Of a DNA stretch of 38,741 bases, positions 1 to 6,567 are shown one piece after another. The DNA is from a virus. The position numbers and the translations under genes were made by a program. How positions within the stretch are numbered: the first letter of the stretch is position 1; each line of letters opens with the position of its first letter. The notes beneath the pieces are model-generated. The model saw nothing but the letters and a program-made list of their open reading frames with translations. It had not been told where the DNA came from and ran no database searches. Where the stretch lies: the IMG/VR virus record IMGVR_UViG_3300040815_003492, positions 1-38,741 of that record. The stretch is one strand, 5' to 3'.

Positions 1-1
1 A

Positions 2-280
2 GTGGAAGGTGCCACACTCACGGGAGCCAGTTTCAACAACAACGAAAGCACCACAGTAGAAACAGACACCAGTGCCACGGCAATGTCAGGTGGAAACAAG
101 GTGTATTCAGCACTGTGGGCCAGTCGTATCGCACTGAACCTAGACGGAAAAATCAAGCAAAGACTTCAGTTGGCCAGAGAAGCAGATGGCACACCCATCA
201 CGCTGACCTTCGCCGCCGCATCAAACGGCACAAACACAGACATATTATACAAGTTTGGCTGGGAAGAACTCAGCAACTAG
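2..280 (+). CDS. C-terminal fragment of a phage structural-type protein
   Basis: The frame is open to the left edge of the window and ends at a TAG, so only about 92 residues are visible; the GTG at base 2 need not be the true start. The sequence is rich in Thr, Ser, Asn and Gly, then has a segment (ALWASRIALNLDGKIKQRLQ) and a hydrophobic, aromatic end (LYKFGWEEL). This composition is common in phage virion proteins, but I see no named domain. It is one of few plus-strand genes in this part and converges with the minus-strand gene that ends at 297, only 16 bases away. Base composition is more GC-rich than most of the window. Function is inferred only from composition and phage context. Confidence 0.55.
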   Translation: MEGATLTGASFNNNESTTVETDTSATAMSGGNKVYSALWASRIALNLDGKIKQRLQLAREADGTPITLTFAAASNGTNTDILYKFGWEELSN

Positions 281-296
281 ATATTTTTATTTTTTG

Positions 297-740
297 TTAT
301 TTTAAAAATGCCCAAACTCCCGTGGGATTCTTACAGGCATTGTTGGTCATGTGCCTTTGCACTGTGTTGACCAATATCAATGATTGGTACACCCTACAAT
401 AGCCGTCGGATGTTCGGAAACTGTGTATGACTCGCACTTTGCCTTTCACTAGTCTTTTTTTGCTGTACCACGAAACAGTTTCTCCATCCCTGGTGTTGTT
501 AAGGGCATGATATACCGCTGACTGATGAAGATTTTTTTCTTCCTTCCTCAAAGAAAATCTCAGATATTGTATGTGGTTCCATGCCATGCTCGGAGCACTC
601 CATAGTTCGTTCTCTCCAAGAGTGGTTGGTGTTGGAAAGTTAAGAAAGGCTCCTTCTGTTTCTTTTACATAAGAGTTAGTACCCGATTGGGCCACACTCG
701 CGAACAATAAACTAATTGATATAATGATAACCCGGAACAA
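297..740 (-). CDS. secreted 17 kDa surface-antigen-like protein (RT0821/Lpp0805 type)
   Basis: About 147 residues beginning with a signal peptide (hydrophobic IIISISLLFASVAQS). The C-terminal half has the pattern of the 17 kDa surface-antigen / RT0821 family: 'LNNTRDGETVSWYSKK', then 'GYCRVYQS', then 'NNACKNPTGVWAFLK', with two cysteines that may pair. I chose a TTG start at 740 because GGAGG lies 8 bases upstream; the frame also has an ATG at 755, which lacks a ribosome site. Either start overlaps the end of the upstream gene (712), suggesting translational coupling. It is probably exported to the periplasm or outer membrane of the infected cell. Its role there is unknown; exclusion of other phages or envelope repair are guesses. 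Confidence 0.7.
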   Translation of the reverse strand: MFRVIIISISLLFASVAQSGTNSYVKETEGAFLNFPTPTTLGENELWSAPSMAWNHIQYLRFSLRKEEKNLHQSAVYHALNNTRDGETVSWYSKKRLVKGKVRVIHSFRTSDGYCRVYQSLILVNTVQRHMTNNACKNPTGVWAFLK

Positions 741-1074
741 TTTCCCATCCTCCATCTATTTTTTCACAGGCTATAGATCTCTGATCTATCATTGTGCCTT
801 TGTAGGGCATCTTCCAAGTGAAGAACTGGCAATTTTTTGCGATGCCGGCACCGTGTAGGAAGTCCTTGACGCCATCCTCACATTTGACAATTTCCTTTGT
901 CACTTGATCAATGACCTCACCTTTTTCATTTTTTGTGATAACTGTTTCGTGTGATATATCGCAGTATTGATCGGACCATGGTCCTCCTGCCTTTGCTCCT
1001 GTGCTGATCACGAAAAGTATCATGCCCAACGCCAACATTACCAAAGCGATCAAGTAGAGTATTGTGTTTTTCAT
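712..1074 (-). CDS. exported small protein with N-terminal membrane segment
   Basis: 120 residues. Residues about 4-28 form one long hydrophobic segment ending in TGAKAGG, so this is either a cleaved signal peptide or an anchor. The rest is soluble with four cysteines (QYCDIS, VKCEDG, KNCQFF, IACEKI), plausible for two periplasmic disulfides. The end (DGGWEIVPG) resembles the end of the surface-antigen fold seen in the next gene, so the two may be distant relatives, which I cannot confirm by eye. It starts 11 bases after the lipoprotein gene upstream and overlaps the following gene. No function recognised. Confidence 0.65.
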   Translation of the reverse strand: MKNTILYLIALVMLALGMILFVISTGAKAGGPWSDQYCDISHETVITKNEKGEVIDQVTKEIVKCEDGVKDFLHGAGIAKNCQFFTWKMPYKGTMIDQRSIACEKIDGGWEIVPGYHYIN

Positions 1075-1084
1075 ATACGATACT

Positions 1085-1639
1085 CTACTTTTTCAATACT
1101 TTTTTCACAGATGATTCAAGTTCTTTTGTGTCGATCATGGCCACTTTCTTCTTGTTCACTTCTTCAATGATCGCTTTCACTTCTTTCTTAGAAAGTTCTA
1201 CCATCACATAAGATCTGTAAGATTTATTGTTGGTCGCATAGACCACTTGTTTTGTGACTTCATAGCCTCTAGCAAGTGTTTCTTCTATGACATTTACAAT
1301 GATGTCCTGTGATCCTGCTCTTACTGTTAGATTTTCGTTGGTGCCCGCTTCGTCTTTCTTGATGGTGGTTTGATTATTCATCTCACCATTGATCCTATCA
1401 ACTAATTTAGCCTTTGCCAAAAGAATACTTTTCTTCACAGCAAGTTCTAGATCGGGAGACACAGCAGTTGCCGCCTCTTGATATGAAAACATTGTTTCAT
1501 GATCATATTTCACATACCATTTGGGAGTCTTGTTGACTACTCCGTTCTTGGCCATGTCTGGTTTTATCTTGTAGGTCGAACATTGTGCTACCAATAGACC
1601 TGTAAATATAACCAGTATTAGTTTTCCTAGTTTGTTCAT
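1085..1639 (-). CDS. LPP20-like lipoprotein
   Basis: 184 residues with a signal peptide (LGKLILVIFTGLLVAQC) ending at Cys20. The box LVAQC is a weak lipobox, since Gln rather than Gly/Ala/Ser precedes the Cys, so lipidation is likely but not certain. The mature part starts 'PKWYVKYDHE', followed by a helical 'SPDLELAVKKSILLAKAKLVDRI' type stretch, which is the LPP20 pattern (W-[FY] near the start, then A-x2-A-x3-A helix). The C-terminus is Lys/Glu-rich and probably coiled. GAGG precedes the ATG by about 5 bases. It heads a run of three exported proteins, suggesting modification of the host envelope during infection. Confidence 0.7.
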   Translation of the reverse strand: MNKLGKLILVIFTGLLVAQCSTYKIKPDMAKNGVVNKTPKWYVKYDHETMFSYQEAATAVSPDLELAVKKSILLAKAKLVDRINGEMNNQTTIKKDEAGTNENLTVRAGSQDIIVNVIEETLARGYEVTKQVVYATNNKSYRSYVMVELSKKEVKAIIEEVNKKKVAMIDTKELESSVKKVLKK

Positions 1640-1648
1640 ATTTCCTCT

Positions 1649-1813
1649 CTATTCTTTCAACTTGTCAATTAGTCCCATGATGGAATCTAAAATGTTTCTG
1701 AAAATTTCAGAAACTGCCGACAAATTAAAATCGTTTGTGAATTGCTCGTATCCTGTGCCTATGTAAGGATAGACTGCCAAGAACACGCAAATCAATATTA
1801 TTAATCTAATCAT
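1649..1813 (-). CDS. 54-residue single-pass membrane or exported protein
   Basis: Short gene reading MIRLIILICVFLAVYPYIG, then a polar amphipathic tail ending in DKLKE. The first 19 residues form one hydrophobic segment, so the product is either a small inner-membrane protein or a secreted peptide. The start is supported by a near-consensus sigma70 promoter (TTGACG, 16 bases, TATAAT) whose -10 box ends only 6 bases before the ATG, which implies a leaderless message. It sits at the head of the lipoprotein group (9 bases before the LPP20-like gene). Function unknown; small size and location would suit a membrane-acting early protein. Confidence 0.65.
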   Translation of the reverse strand: MIRLIILICVFLAVYPYIGTGYEQFTNDFNLSAVSEIFRNILDSIMGLIDKLKE

Positions 1814-1847
1814 ACTACTATTATAACACAGTTACCAAATGCGTCAA
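1814..1847 (-). promoter_or_regulatory. sigma70-type promoter, leaderless, for the 54-residue gene
   Basis: -35 TTGACG at 1842-1847, 16-base spacer, -10 TATAAT at 1820-1825, then only 6 bases to the ATG. Transcription would start at or next to the start codon. It would drive the exported-protein group below 1813. Confidence 0.75.
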
Positions 1848-1895
1848 CCAAGTTGATCTGGCTAAAAACTCTTGTTTTTATTGACTTTTTTATTA

Positions 1896-2810
1896 TCATG
1901 ATAACTGTATTTCCTGTTTCCATTGTGATCTTTTTGATTTTCCAACACCACAGGCACGTCTACAGATGTAGAAAGGTTGGTTGGATAATTTGGTTTGGTA
2001 TTCTGTCATCAATTGATCGTTCGTAAATTCCCTTATGTCGTTGTGTTTCTCCTGTCCCATTAGATTTAGGTATGCTTCTGCCATGTGACAGCAAGGCCAT
2101 ACCTTACCGGTATAGTCGATGAATATGCTAGAGTCTCTGTTTCTTTCACAATCAGGGATGGCATCTGTGTAATCCACAGTTTCATAGGTTTGTATTGGTT
2201 TGATATGGGCCTGTGGATATATGTCCCAACGATCTGTTTCCTTTGAACGGAACCAAGTGAATCCCATCTCTTTGGCAAGTTCTTTACATTGTTTTACCTG
2301 ATGCTGATTGTGTTTGAAAACCAACATATCCCAATGTGCTGATGCTCCTGTTTTGATGTAGGCACGGGCATTCTCCATGATTTTTTTGAAATTGGTGTTC
2401 TTCCTGTAGATATGATTGGTGTCTGCCAAGCCGTCGATGCTGAAAACAACATAGTCTAATGGACCAACTAAAATTTTACCCAGTTTAGAAAACCAATCTG
2501 GTGTTTTCAAAGATGCGTTGGTGTTCAATCCCAGTACCAAATTTTTTTTCAGAGATTTAAGATATTTCAGTATGTCGAGCAGTTCCGGAGTGGCACACGG
2601 ATCTCCCACGTTGCCACAGAAAAAAATTTTGTTTATTTGTTTTATGTTGTCAACAGTAAAAGTTTTTTTAAAAAATTCAAGATCTAGGCTTTGTAATTTT
2701 ATGTTAGGGTTTAACCCTTCTCCCAAAACATTCCTGGCACACTGTAGACATTCCGCATTACACAGACTGGTAGGCTCTATGTGTATCTCTTTGATGTTAT
2801 TTAGATTCAT
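1896..2810 (-). CDS. radical SAM enzyme with SPASM-like C-terminal cysteines
   Basis: 304 residues. The radical SAM [4Fe-4S] motif CxxxCxxC is at residues 17, 21 and 24 (CNAECLQC), right after a beta strand as in the family's TIM barrel; 'FCGNVGDPCATPEL' is the glycine-rich SAM-contacting stretch. The C-terminal part has further cysteines (DCERN, WPCCHMAE, CRRACG), the signature of a SPASM or twitch domain that binds auxiliary Fe-S clusters. Such enzymes modify peptides or small molecules, often ribosomal peptides. The ATG overlaps the stop of the small membrane gene upstream (ATGA). No obvious precursor peptide was identified, though several very small genes exist nearby. Substrate unknown. 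Confidence 0.85.
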   Translation of the reverse strand: MNLNNIKEIHIEPTSLCNAECLQCARNVLGEGLNPNIKLQSLDLEFFKKTFTVDNIKQINKIFFCGNVGDPCATPELLDILKYLKSLKKNLVLGLNTNASLKTPDWFSKLGKILVGPLDYVVFSIDGLADTNHIYRKNTNFKKIMENARAYIKTGASAHWDMLVFKHNQHQVKQCKELAKEMGFTWFRSKETDRWDIYPQAHIKPIQTYETVDYTDAIPDCERNRDSSIFIDYTGKVWPCCHMAEAYLNLMGQEKHNDIREFTNDQLMTEYQTKLSNQPFYICRRACGVGKSKRSQWKQEIQLS

Positions 2811-3073
2811 AACACAAAATATCTCAATAAGCTCATTGTCAACATGAACACGATAACAGAATTTAAAAGTATGAGAGCTCTGTCATGCCATTTGTAACCA
2901 ACCCACAACCATCCCATGGTTCCTGTCCAACCTATGGACACATCGTATATCTTGGGTATTTCCTCAACACTACGACAAGCCACAGCCATCAACAGCAATA
3001 TCGATGAAATCCATTTCACATACCAAGTGGAGTCGTGTAGTGGTGTGACTTTGTTAATTGTTTTGTTTGACAT
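2807..3073 (-). CDS. small two-segment membrane protein
   Basis: 88 residues from the ATG at 3073, which overlaps the stop codon of the lysin gene (TAATG). An upstream in-frame ATG at 3139 lies inside that gene and is unlikely. Two or three hydrophobic segments: WISSILLLMAVA around residues 20-32, a Trp/Gly-rich middle (GWTGTMGWLWVGYKWHD), and ILLNSVIVFMLTMSLLRYF at the C-terminus. It sits between a glucosaminidase-type lysin and the radical SAM gene and is coupled to both. A membrane protein directly after a lysin could be a holin, but the sequence shows no holin family signature, so this is only a position-based suggestion. Confidence 0.65.
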   Translation of the reverse strand: MSNKTINKVTPLHDSTWYVKWISSILLLMAVACRSVEEIPKIYDVSIGWTGTMGWLWVGYKWHDRALILLNSVIVFMLTMSLLRYFVL

Positions 3074-3735
3074 TAAGGTAAATCTAAATCTTTTATTTTT
3101 TGTAATATTATATCTTTGTATTCTGGATTTGTAGACCAAGCAGTCAATCCATCAAGTAATTTTTTGTAATTTAATTTGCCCAAATCGTATTGATGATCTC
3201 TTTCCGTTCTAAATTTTTCGTAGGCAGGATGTCTATTGATGATAGCGATCATGTCTGAAACAGATTCACATTTATGGATATATTTTTTAACACCAAATTG
3301 TGCGTTGGGTATGCCCATGGGTTTCATGTGAGGTTGGGTTAAATCCCAAGTCCTCACTCCAAACAGAGCATTGCCTTCAATGGCAAACCTTGATTTGCCA
3401 TATGCTGATTCTATCACTGCCATTGATATTATTATAGCAGAAGGTATTCTATGGTGCGGATCGGTCATTAAATTGAGATAGTCCACACACTTTCCAACGG
3501 CTACAACAAATGAATCGTTGTCATTGTATATAAATTCCGGTTCTTTAAATCCTAAAAATCTCGCCTTGTCCACCGCTTTCTGTTCTGTGTCTCTTATGAT
3601 CTTTTTAGTGGACCATTCATTTGGCTTGAATGTACCATATCCGTATGAAGCAAAAATTATAAAAATCAAGGCAAGAACCTTGTACAAGGTAGTTTTTAAA
3701 TTGTTAGACGTATCTTTGTGTTTAATAGTCTTCAT
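3073..3735 (-). CDS. glucosaminidase (Bax/FlgJ-like) peptidoglycan hydrolase with signal anchor
   Basis: 220 residues. After a basic N-terminus comes one hydrophobic segment (VLALIFIIFASYGYG, about residues 18-34), so the protein is exported or anchored in the inner membrane. The catalytic domain has the glucosaminidase signature 'SMAVIESAYGKSRFAIEGNALFGVRTW', with the likely catalytic Glu in IES. Family members cleave the glycan strand of peptidoglycan. I prefer the ATG at 3735; a longer frame would start inside the perfect hairpin at 3753-3772. In a phage this is probably the endolysin or a virion-independent lysin of the signal-anchor type. The downstream membrane gene overlaps it by one base of the stop codon. 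Confidence 0.8.
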   Translation of the reverse strand: MKTIKHKDTSNNLKTTLYKVLALIFIIFASYGYGTFKPNEWSTKKIIRDTEQKAVDKARFLGFKEPEFIYNDNDSFVVAVGKCVDYLNLMTDPHHRIPSAIIISMAVIESAYGKSRFAIEGNALFGVRTWDLTQPHMKPMGIPNAQFGVKKYIHKCESVSDMIAIINRHPAYEKFRTERDHQYDLGKLNYKKLLDGLTAWSTNPEYKDIILQKIKDLDLP

Positions 3736-3752
3736 ATGTAATATGTGTTTAT

Positions 3753-3772
3753 GATGCCCCCGGAGGGGCATC
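3753..3772. terminator. perfect 8-bp GC-rich hairpin between two minus-strand genes
   Basis: GATGCCCC and GGGGCATC form a perfect 8-bp stem around the tetraloop CGGA. Read on the plus strand it is followed by a T-rich run (TTTATTTTTATA), the shape of an intrinsic terminator; read on the minus strand, the direction of the neighbouring genes, it has no T-run, so there it could instead protect or punctuate the message ahead of the lysin gene. Confidence 0.6.
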
Positions 3773-3779
3773 TTTATTT

Positions 3780-4130
3780 TTATACAGCCTGTCTTACTGT
3801 TTCAGTAGACTCTGATGTAGGTTGTAAACTTTCTTGATAAAGTTTTTCGGCTGTACTCATATAAGAGTTCCAGTCTGCTTTTGACAACCCAGTAAACCTT
3901 GTGATGTTTCCATCAGCAAGTATTTTGTATGAACCAGCAAGTCTGTGAGAACCATCTTCTTGGTATTTGTGGACAACACCTGTTGCCTTACTATCTGCGT
4001 TCTCTCTGCCAGGAATAAACATATACTTTCCTGATTTGCCGTTCCATGTGTTTTCAGTTTCAGTATCAGATTTACATCTTGCGATTACTTGGTCCAATAC
4101 CAACTGTGCTTTTGCTGAACATTTATACAT
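3780..4130 (-). CDS. hypothetical cytosolic protein, 116 residues
   Basis: Soluble, polar protein without signal or membrane segment. It starts with an Ala/Leu/Val helix containing two Cys (MYKCSAKAQL, IARCKSD), then a middle part resembling a small beta domain (GKSGKYMFIPGRE, HKYQEDGSHRLAGSYKILADGNI) and an acidic, Ser/Thr-rich tail. I do not recognise the family. AGGAGA lies 7 bases before the ATG and a consensus promoter lies just upstream, so it is well expressed and transcribed on its own. The next gene follows after the hairpin at 3753-3772. Confidence 0.65.
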   Translation of the reverse strand: MYKCSAKAQLVLDQVIARCKSDTETENTWNGKSGKYMFIPGRENADSKATGVVHKYQEDGSHRLAGSYKILADGNITRFTGLSKADWNSYMSTAEKLYQESLQPTSESTETVRQAV

Positions 4131-4154
4131 ATTTCTTTCTCCTAAGTTAACCTA

Positions 4155-4182
4155 ATTATAACAGGTAATGGTAAAAGGTCAA
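4155..4182 (-). promoter_or_regulatory. sigma70-type promoter
   Basis: -35 TTGACC at 4177-4182, 16-base spacer, -10 TATAAT at 4155-4160. It reads into the 116-residue gene, with a short leader containing AGGAGA. The opposite strand carries the small membrane genes that start at 4228. Confidence 0.75.
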
Positions 4183-4227
4183 CCAGAATAATACCGCAAT
4201 TTTATTGGGTAATTTAAATAAGTGCAT

Positions 4228-4347
4228 ATGAAATTAGATGATATCATGATAATATTTGGTATAGCAGGGGTCATCTTGCTTGTTACCGTGTTATATGCTT
4301 TTCCACCTGATTCCTTGATCGACGCCATGAAACAGTCGGGATTCTAA
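4228..4347 (+). CDS. 39-residue single-pass membrane protein
   Basis: Small frame beginning MKLDDIMIIFGIAGVILLVT and ending FPPDSLIDAMKQSGF. Residues about 7-25 form one membrane segment; the tail is a short amphipathic helix. Its stop TAA is followed immediately by the ATG of the next membrane gene, so the pair is translationally coupled. A T4-late-like box (TTTAAATA) lies about 7 bases upstream of the ATG, but there is no clear ribosome site. Function unknown; tiny coupled membrane proteins in phages often act in lysis or exclusion, which here is only a guess. Confidence 0.6.
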   Translation: MKLDDIMIIFGIAGVILLVTVLYAFPPDSLIDAMKQSGF

Positions 4348-4560
4348 ATGATAAAATGGTTTTTGACTTCTTTAATGATCACAGGTGCGTGTATCACAAG
4401 TTGGCAACTACATCCATACTTTGGTTTGTTCTTCTTGTTCGCAGGCAATCTAGGATGGTCCATACAACTTTTTAAAATGCGAGAATGGGCGGCCATGACC
4501 GTGTTTGTTGTGATGGCATCGGCTTGGAGCTCAGGAATAATAAAATACTTTTTTTGGTGA
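4348..4560 (+). CDS. small polytopic membrane protein, 70 residues
   Basis: Two to three hydrophobic segments: WFLTSLMITGACITSW, FGLFFLFAGNLGWSIQLF and MTVFVVMASAWSSGIIKYFFW, with a short basic turn (KMRE) between the second and third. No known family recognised. Its ATG directly follows the stop codon of the 39-residue membrane gene, and the 2OG-oxygenase gene starts 16 bases downstream, so the three genes probably form one plus-strand unit. Confidence 0.65.
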   Translation: MIKWFLTSLMITGACITSWQLHPYFGLFFLFAGNLGWSIQLFKMREWAAMTVFVVMASAWSSGIIKYFFW

Positions 4561-4576
4561 GATAATTACTGATAAT

Positions 4577-5599
4577 ATGAGAGCAAATATCAATTTAATA
4601 CCAAGACAAGATGTGGACTATGACATATGGGCTCCCATGGCGTTGGGAGTGAAACCATCACCAGATCCAAAAATTAATGCTGTGGAAAAAGAATGCCTCG
4701 AACTTTTTGCCGATGTCAAAAAAAATGAACCCATCGAGATATACAATAATGGTGAACCTCCAGCGTGGGGAGAGAGGGTGGCAGGTATATTAAAAAAAAA
4801 TGGTTACGAAAATGTCACTGTTGATCCAGGAAACGATCGTGAGTATTTCCATAATAAATCTAAATTATTTCCGGATATTAGAAAACCATACAGAATTCAA
4901 CCAATAGGGGATTTAAAGAACAAAATAGAAAAATTATTTGATTTTTATAAAACACAGACATGGACCATAGAAGAACCCAAGTCTGGAGTGTGTGGACACT
5001 ATTACAGAGGTAGAATGCTATGGACACAGGTCCAATCAGGTTATGATCCCAATGACAGTGCCAACAAAGAATTAATGGTTCGTATGAAAGAACTATTAGA
5101 GCCCACTACAAAAATGGTTAAAAAATTTCTAGAAGAAAATGAAACAGTGGTAGAAGACCTAGATGCTAAAATTACCTTAAGATTATTAGACTACGTGAAC
5201 GAAAACGATATAAATTCCAAATTGGCCAGTCATTTGGATGCCAGTTTATTAACAGGTTTATTATATCATGACGCACCATCACTTCACACCGTAGAATTCA
5301 CAGATGATTCGTTGACCAGAGAGCACTCAATACAAAGAGACATCTCCAAAGAAGTATCTGAAGGAAACTGTTTTTGGGTACCTGGCTACGTATATGCTGA
5401 TGAGATGAAATCTTATGTGTCGCCTTGTTGGCATGGAGTACAAGTTCCTATAGATTATGCTAGAAGATTATCAATGGTCATTAGGGTTGAATGTGAACTG
5501 ATTCATAATGGTGCCAAGATCGAAATGCCTGGGTATTTTTGGAATGACGAGTTAAAAACGTGGACTAAATTGCCACTCACTGATATTTTTATCTATTAA
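4577..5599 (+). CDS. 2OG-Fe(II) oxygenase, isopenicillin-N-synthase-like
   Basis: 340 residues. The C-terminal third has the double-stranded beta-helix iron site of this superfamily: HLD (HxD) in 'ASHLDASLLTGLLYHD', the distal His in 'SPCWHGVQVP', and 'ARRLSMVIRVE', where an Arg would bind 2-oxoglutarate. Layout (long N-terminal part, then HxD...H...R) matches the isopenicillin N synthase-like branch. Such enzymes hydroxylate, desaturate or cyclise small molecules or residues using Fe(II), O2 and usually 2-oxoglutarate. Its stop overlaps the convergent 50-residue gene. One of three or four such oxygenases in this window; substrate unknown. Confidence 0.75.
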   Translation: MRANINLIPRQDVDYDIWAPMALGVKPSPDPKINAVEKECLELFADVKKNEPIEIYNNGEPPAWGERVAGILKKNGYENVTVDPGNDREYFHNKSKLFPDIRKPYRIQPIGDLKNKIEKLFDFYKTQTWTIEEPKSGVCGHYYRGRMLWTQVQSGYDPNDSANKELMVRMKELLEPTTKMVKKFLEENETVVEDLDAKITLRLLDYVNENDINSKLASHLDASLLTGLLYHDAPSLHTVEFTDDSLTREHSIQRDISKEVSEGNCFWVPGYVYADEMKSYVSPCWHGVQVPIDYARRLSMVIRVECELIHNGAKIEMPGYFWNDELKTWTKLPLTDIFIY

Positions 5600-5748
5600 T
5601 TAAGTCTATTAAATTTTTTCAATAGATCCAAGTAAACCTTTTCCCAATATTCTTTGAACCACGGATCTTGAGCATTCGTCATCATAAATCTTGCGTTGTT
5701 CAACAATCTCGGTTGTTGATCCTTGTTCACTTTTATTTTTGTAATCAT
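5596..5748 (-). CDS. hypothetical protein, 50 residues
   Basis: Reads MITKIKVNKDQQPRLLNNAR and ends WEKVYLDLLKKFNRLN. Basic, soluble and mostly helical. Its ATG overlaps the stop of the upstream gene (ATGA), a strong sign of a real coupled gene. The 3' end overlaps the stop codon of the convergent oxygenase gene by 4 bases. No function recognised. Confidence 0.6.
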   Translation of the reverse strand: MITKIKVNKDQQPRLLNNARFMMTNAQDPWFKEYWEKVYLDLLKKFNRLN

Positions 5749-6179
5749 TTTAATTTTTTTAAAAATGCTTGTTCGTTGGCCAGTTTTTCTTCAGGAGTGA
5801 GCTCTGTCTTTATGACCTCGATCGTGGTTTCTTCTTTGGGTTCTTCTTTGACTAGGGATTTTGGTTTTTCTATTGGCATTCCGGATCTGTCGAACCATCT
5901 GCCGTCGTCGGTCTCGTAGGTGTGAGATCTAAAATTGTTACCGTCTATGCCTTTTACCAGAATACTTCTTTTATGAATCTTTCCTTTGTATGTTGTGCCA
6001 TTCTTGTTGATCAATTTTGTTTGACCATATATGCCTCCGTATATCCTGTCTATATAGATAGGTTTTCCATTTTGGTCTTCACCATATATATTTGAGACTG
6101 GTTTGATTATAGGTTCTGGAACAGAGGGTGATCGTATTTCTTTTAGATTGTTTAAAATTTCTTTTGTTTTTTCACTCAT
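5745..6179 (-). CDS. hypothetical protein, about 144 residues
   Basis: Starts MSEKTKEILNNLKEI (ATG at 6179; a second in-frame ATG at 6194 is less likely). The middle is repetitive in style, with beta-rich segments containing Tyr/Gly (YGEDQNGKPIYIDRIYGG, DDGRWFDRSG); the end is Glu/Lys-rich and likely coiled (KEEPKEETT...LANEQAFLKKLK). No signal peptide. It sits downstream of phage IF-1, separated by a 100-base structured leader. Function unknown. Confidence 0.6.
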   Translation of the reverse strand: MSEKTKEILNNLKEIRSPSVPEPIIKPVSNIYGEDQNGKPIYIDRIYGGIYGQTKLINKNGTTYKGKIHKRSILVKGIDGNNFRSHTYETDDGRWFDRSGMPIEKPKSLVKEEPKEETTIEVIKTELTPEEKLANEQAFLKKLK

Positions 6180-6293
6180 GTGTTTAAAGAACAACTTTTG
6201 GCACGGATGAGTTACATTCGACGGATTTGCCGTCTCAATATGTATATAGCCTAATGGGCTTTTAAAGTTGGAAACAAATGAATGGTCACCAAC
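6180..6293 (-). promoter_or_regulatory. structured leader or small RNA region downstream of infA
   Basis: On the minus strand this 114-base gap contains three possible hairpins in order: AGTTGG with CCAACT, AGCC with GGCT, and GACGG with CCGTC (5-base loop CAAAT). No ribosome site is evident before the ATG at 6179. I do not recognise a known riboswitch. It could be a leader of the 5745-6179 gene or an end structure of the infA message. Confidence 0.4.
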
Positions 6294-6512
6294 TCACCTG
6301 TGCCTAAAAGTTATTCTTCCTTTTGTTAAATCATAAGGAGATATATCAACATCAACCTTATCATTTGTTAAAATCTTAATTTTGTTCTTTTTTATTTTAC
6401 CACTGGCATATGCTAAAATATTGTGTCCGTTTTCCAACAAAACCTTGTACATCTGCCCAGGTAATACTTCTTGTATTGTTCCTGAATATTTTAGTACATC
6501 CTCTTTTGGCAT
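6294..6512 (-). CDS. infA: translation initiation factor IF-1 homologue
   Basis: 72 residues, the same length as bacterial IF-1, and alignable by eye end to end: MPKEDVLKYSGTIQEVLPG (bacterial form: MAKEDNIEMQGTV-ETLPN), 'YKVLLENGHNILAYASGKIKKN' for 'FRVELENGHxVTAHISGKMRKN', 'IKILTNDKVDV' for 'IRILTGDKVTV', and 'SPYDLTKGRITFRHR' for 'TPYDLSKGRIVFRSR'. This OB-fold protein binds the ribosomal A site during initiation. A phage copy would let the virus influence which messages are started. It is transcribed from a consensus promoter whose -10 box ends 12 bases before the ATG, leaving almost no leader and no Shine-Dalgarno site. Confidence 0.93.
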   Translation of the reverse strand: MPKEDVLKYSGTIQEVLPGQMYKVLLENGHNILAYASGKIKKNKIKILTNDKVDVDISPYDLTKGRITFRHR

Positions 6513-6524
6513 ATGTTAGTGTGT

Positions 6525-6552
6525 ATTATAAGATATTATCAAAAGATGTCAA
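6525..6552 (-). promoter_or_regulatory. consensus sigma70 promoter for infA
   Basis: -35 TTGACA at 6547-6552, 16-base spacer, -10 TATAAT at 6525-6530: both boxes match consensus perfectly. The expected start of transcription is about 5 bases before the infA ATG, so the message is nearly leaderless. Confidence 0.85.
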
Positions 6553-6567
6553 CCAATGAAAAACACA

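Noticed and set aside
115-402. Overlapping frames on the opposite strand of genes throughout the window
   Set aside because: These lack ribosome sites, have odd composition and are shadows of genes with clear homology or coupling.
3736-3771. Longer start for the lysin gene at 3771
   Set aside because: That start lies inside the perfect hairpin and adds a His-rich segment with no role; the ATG at 3735 leads straight into the signal anchor.
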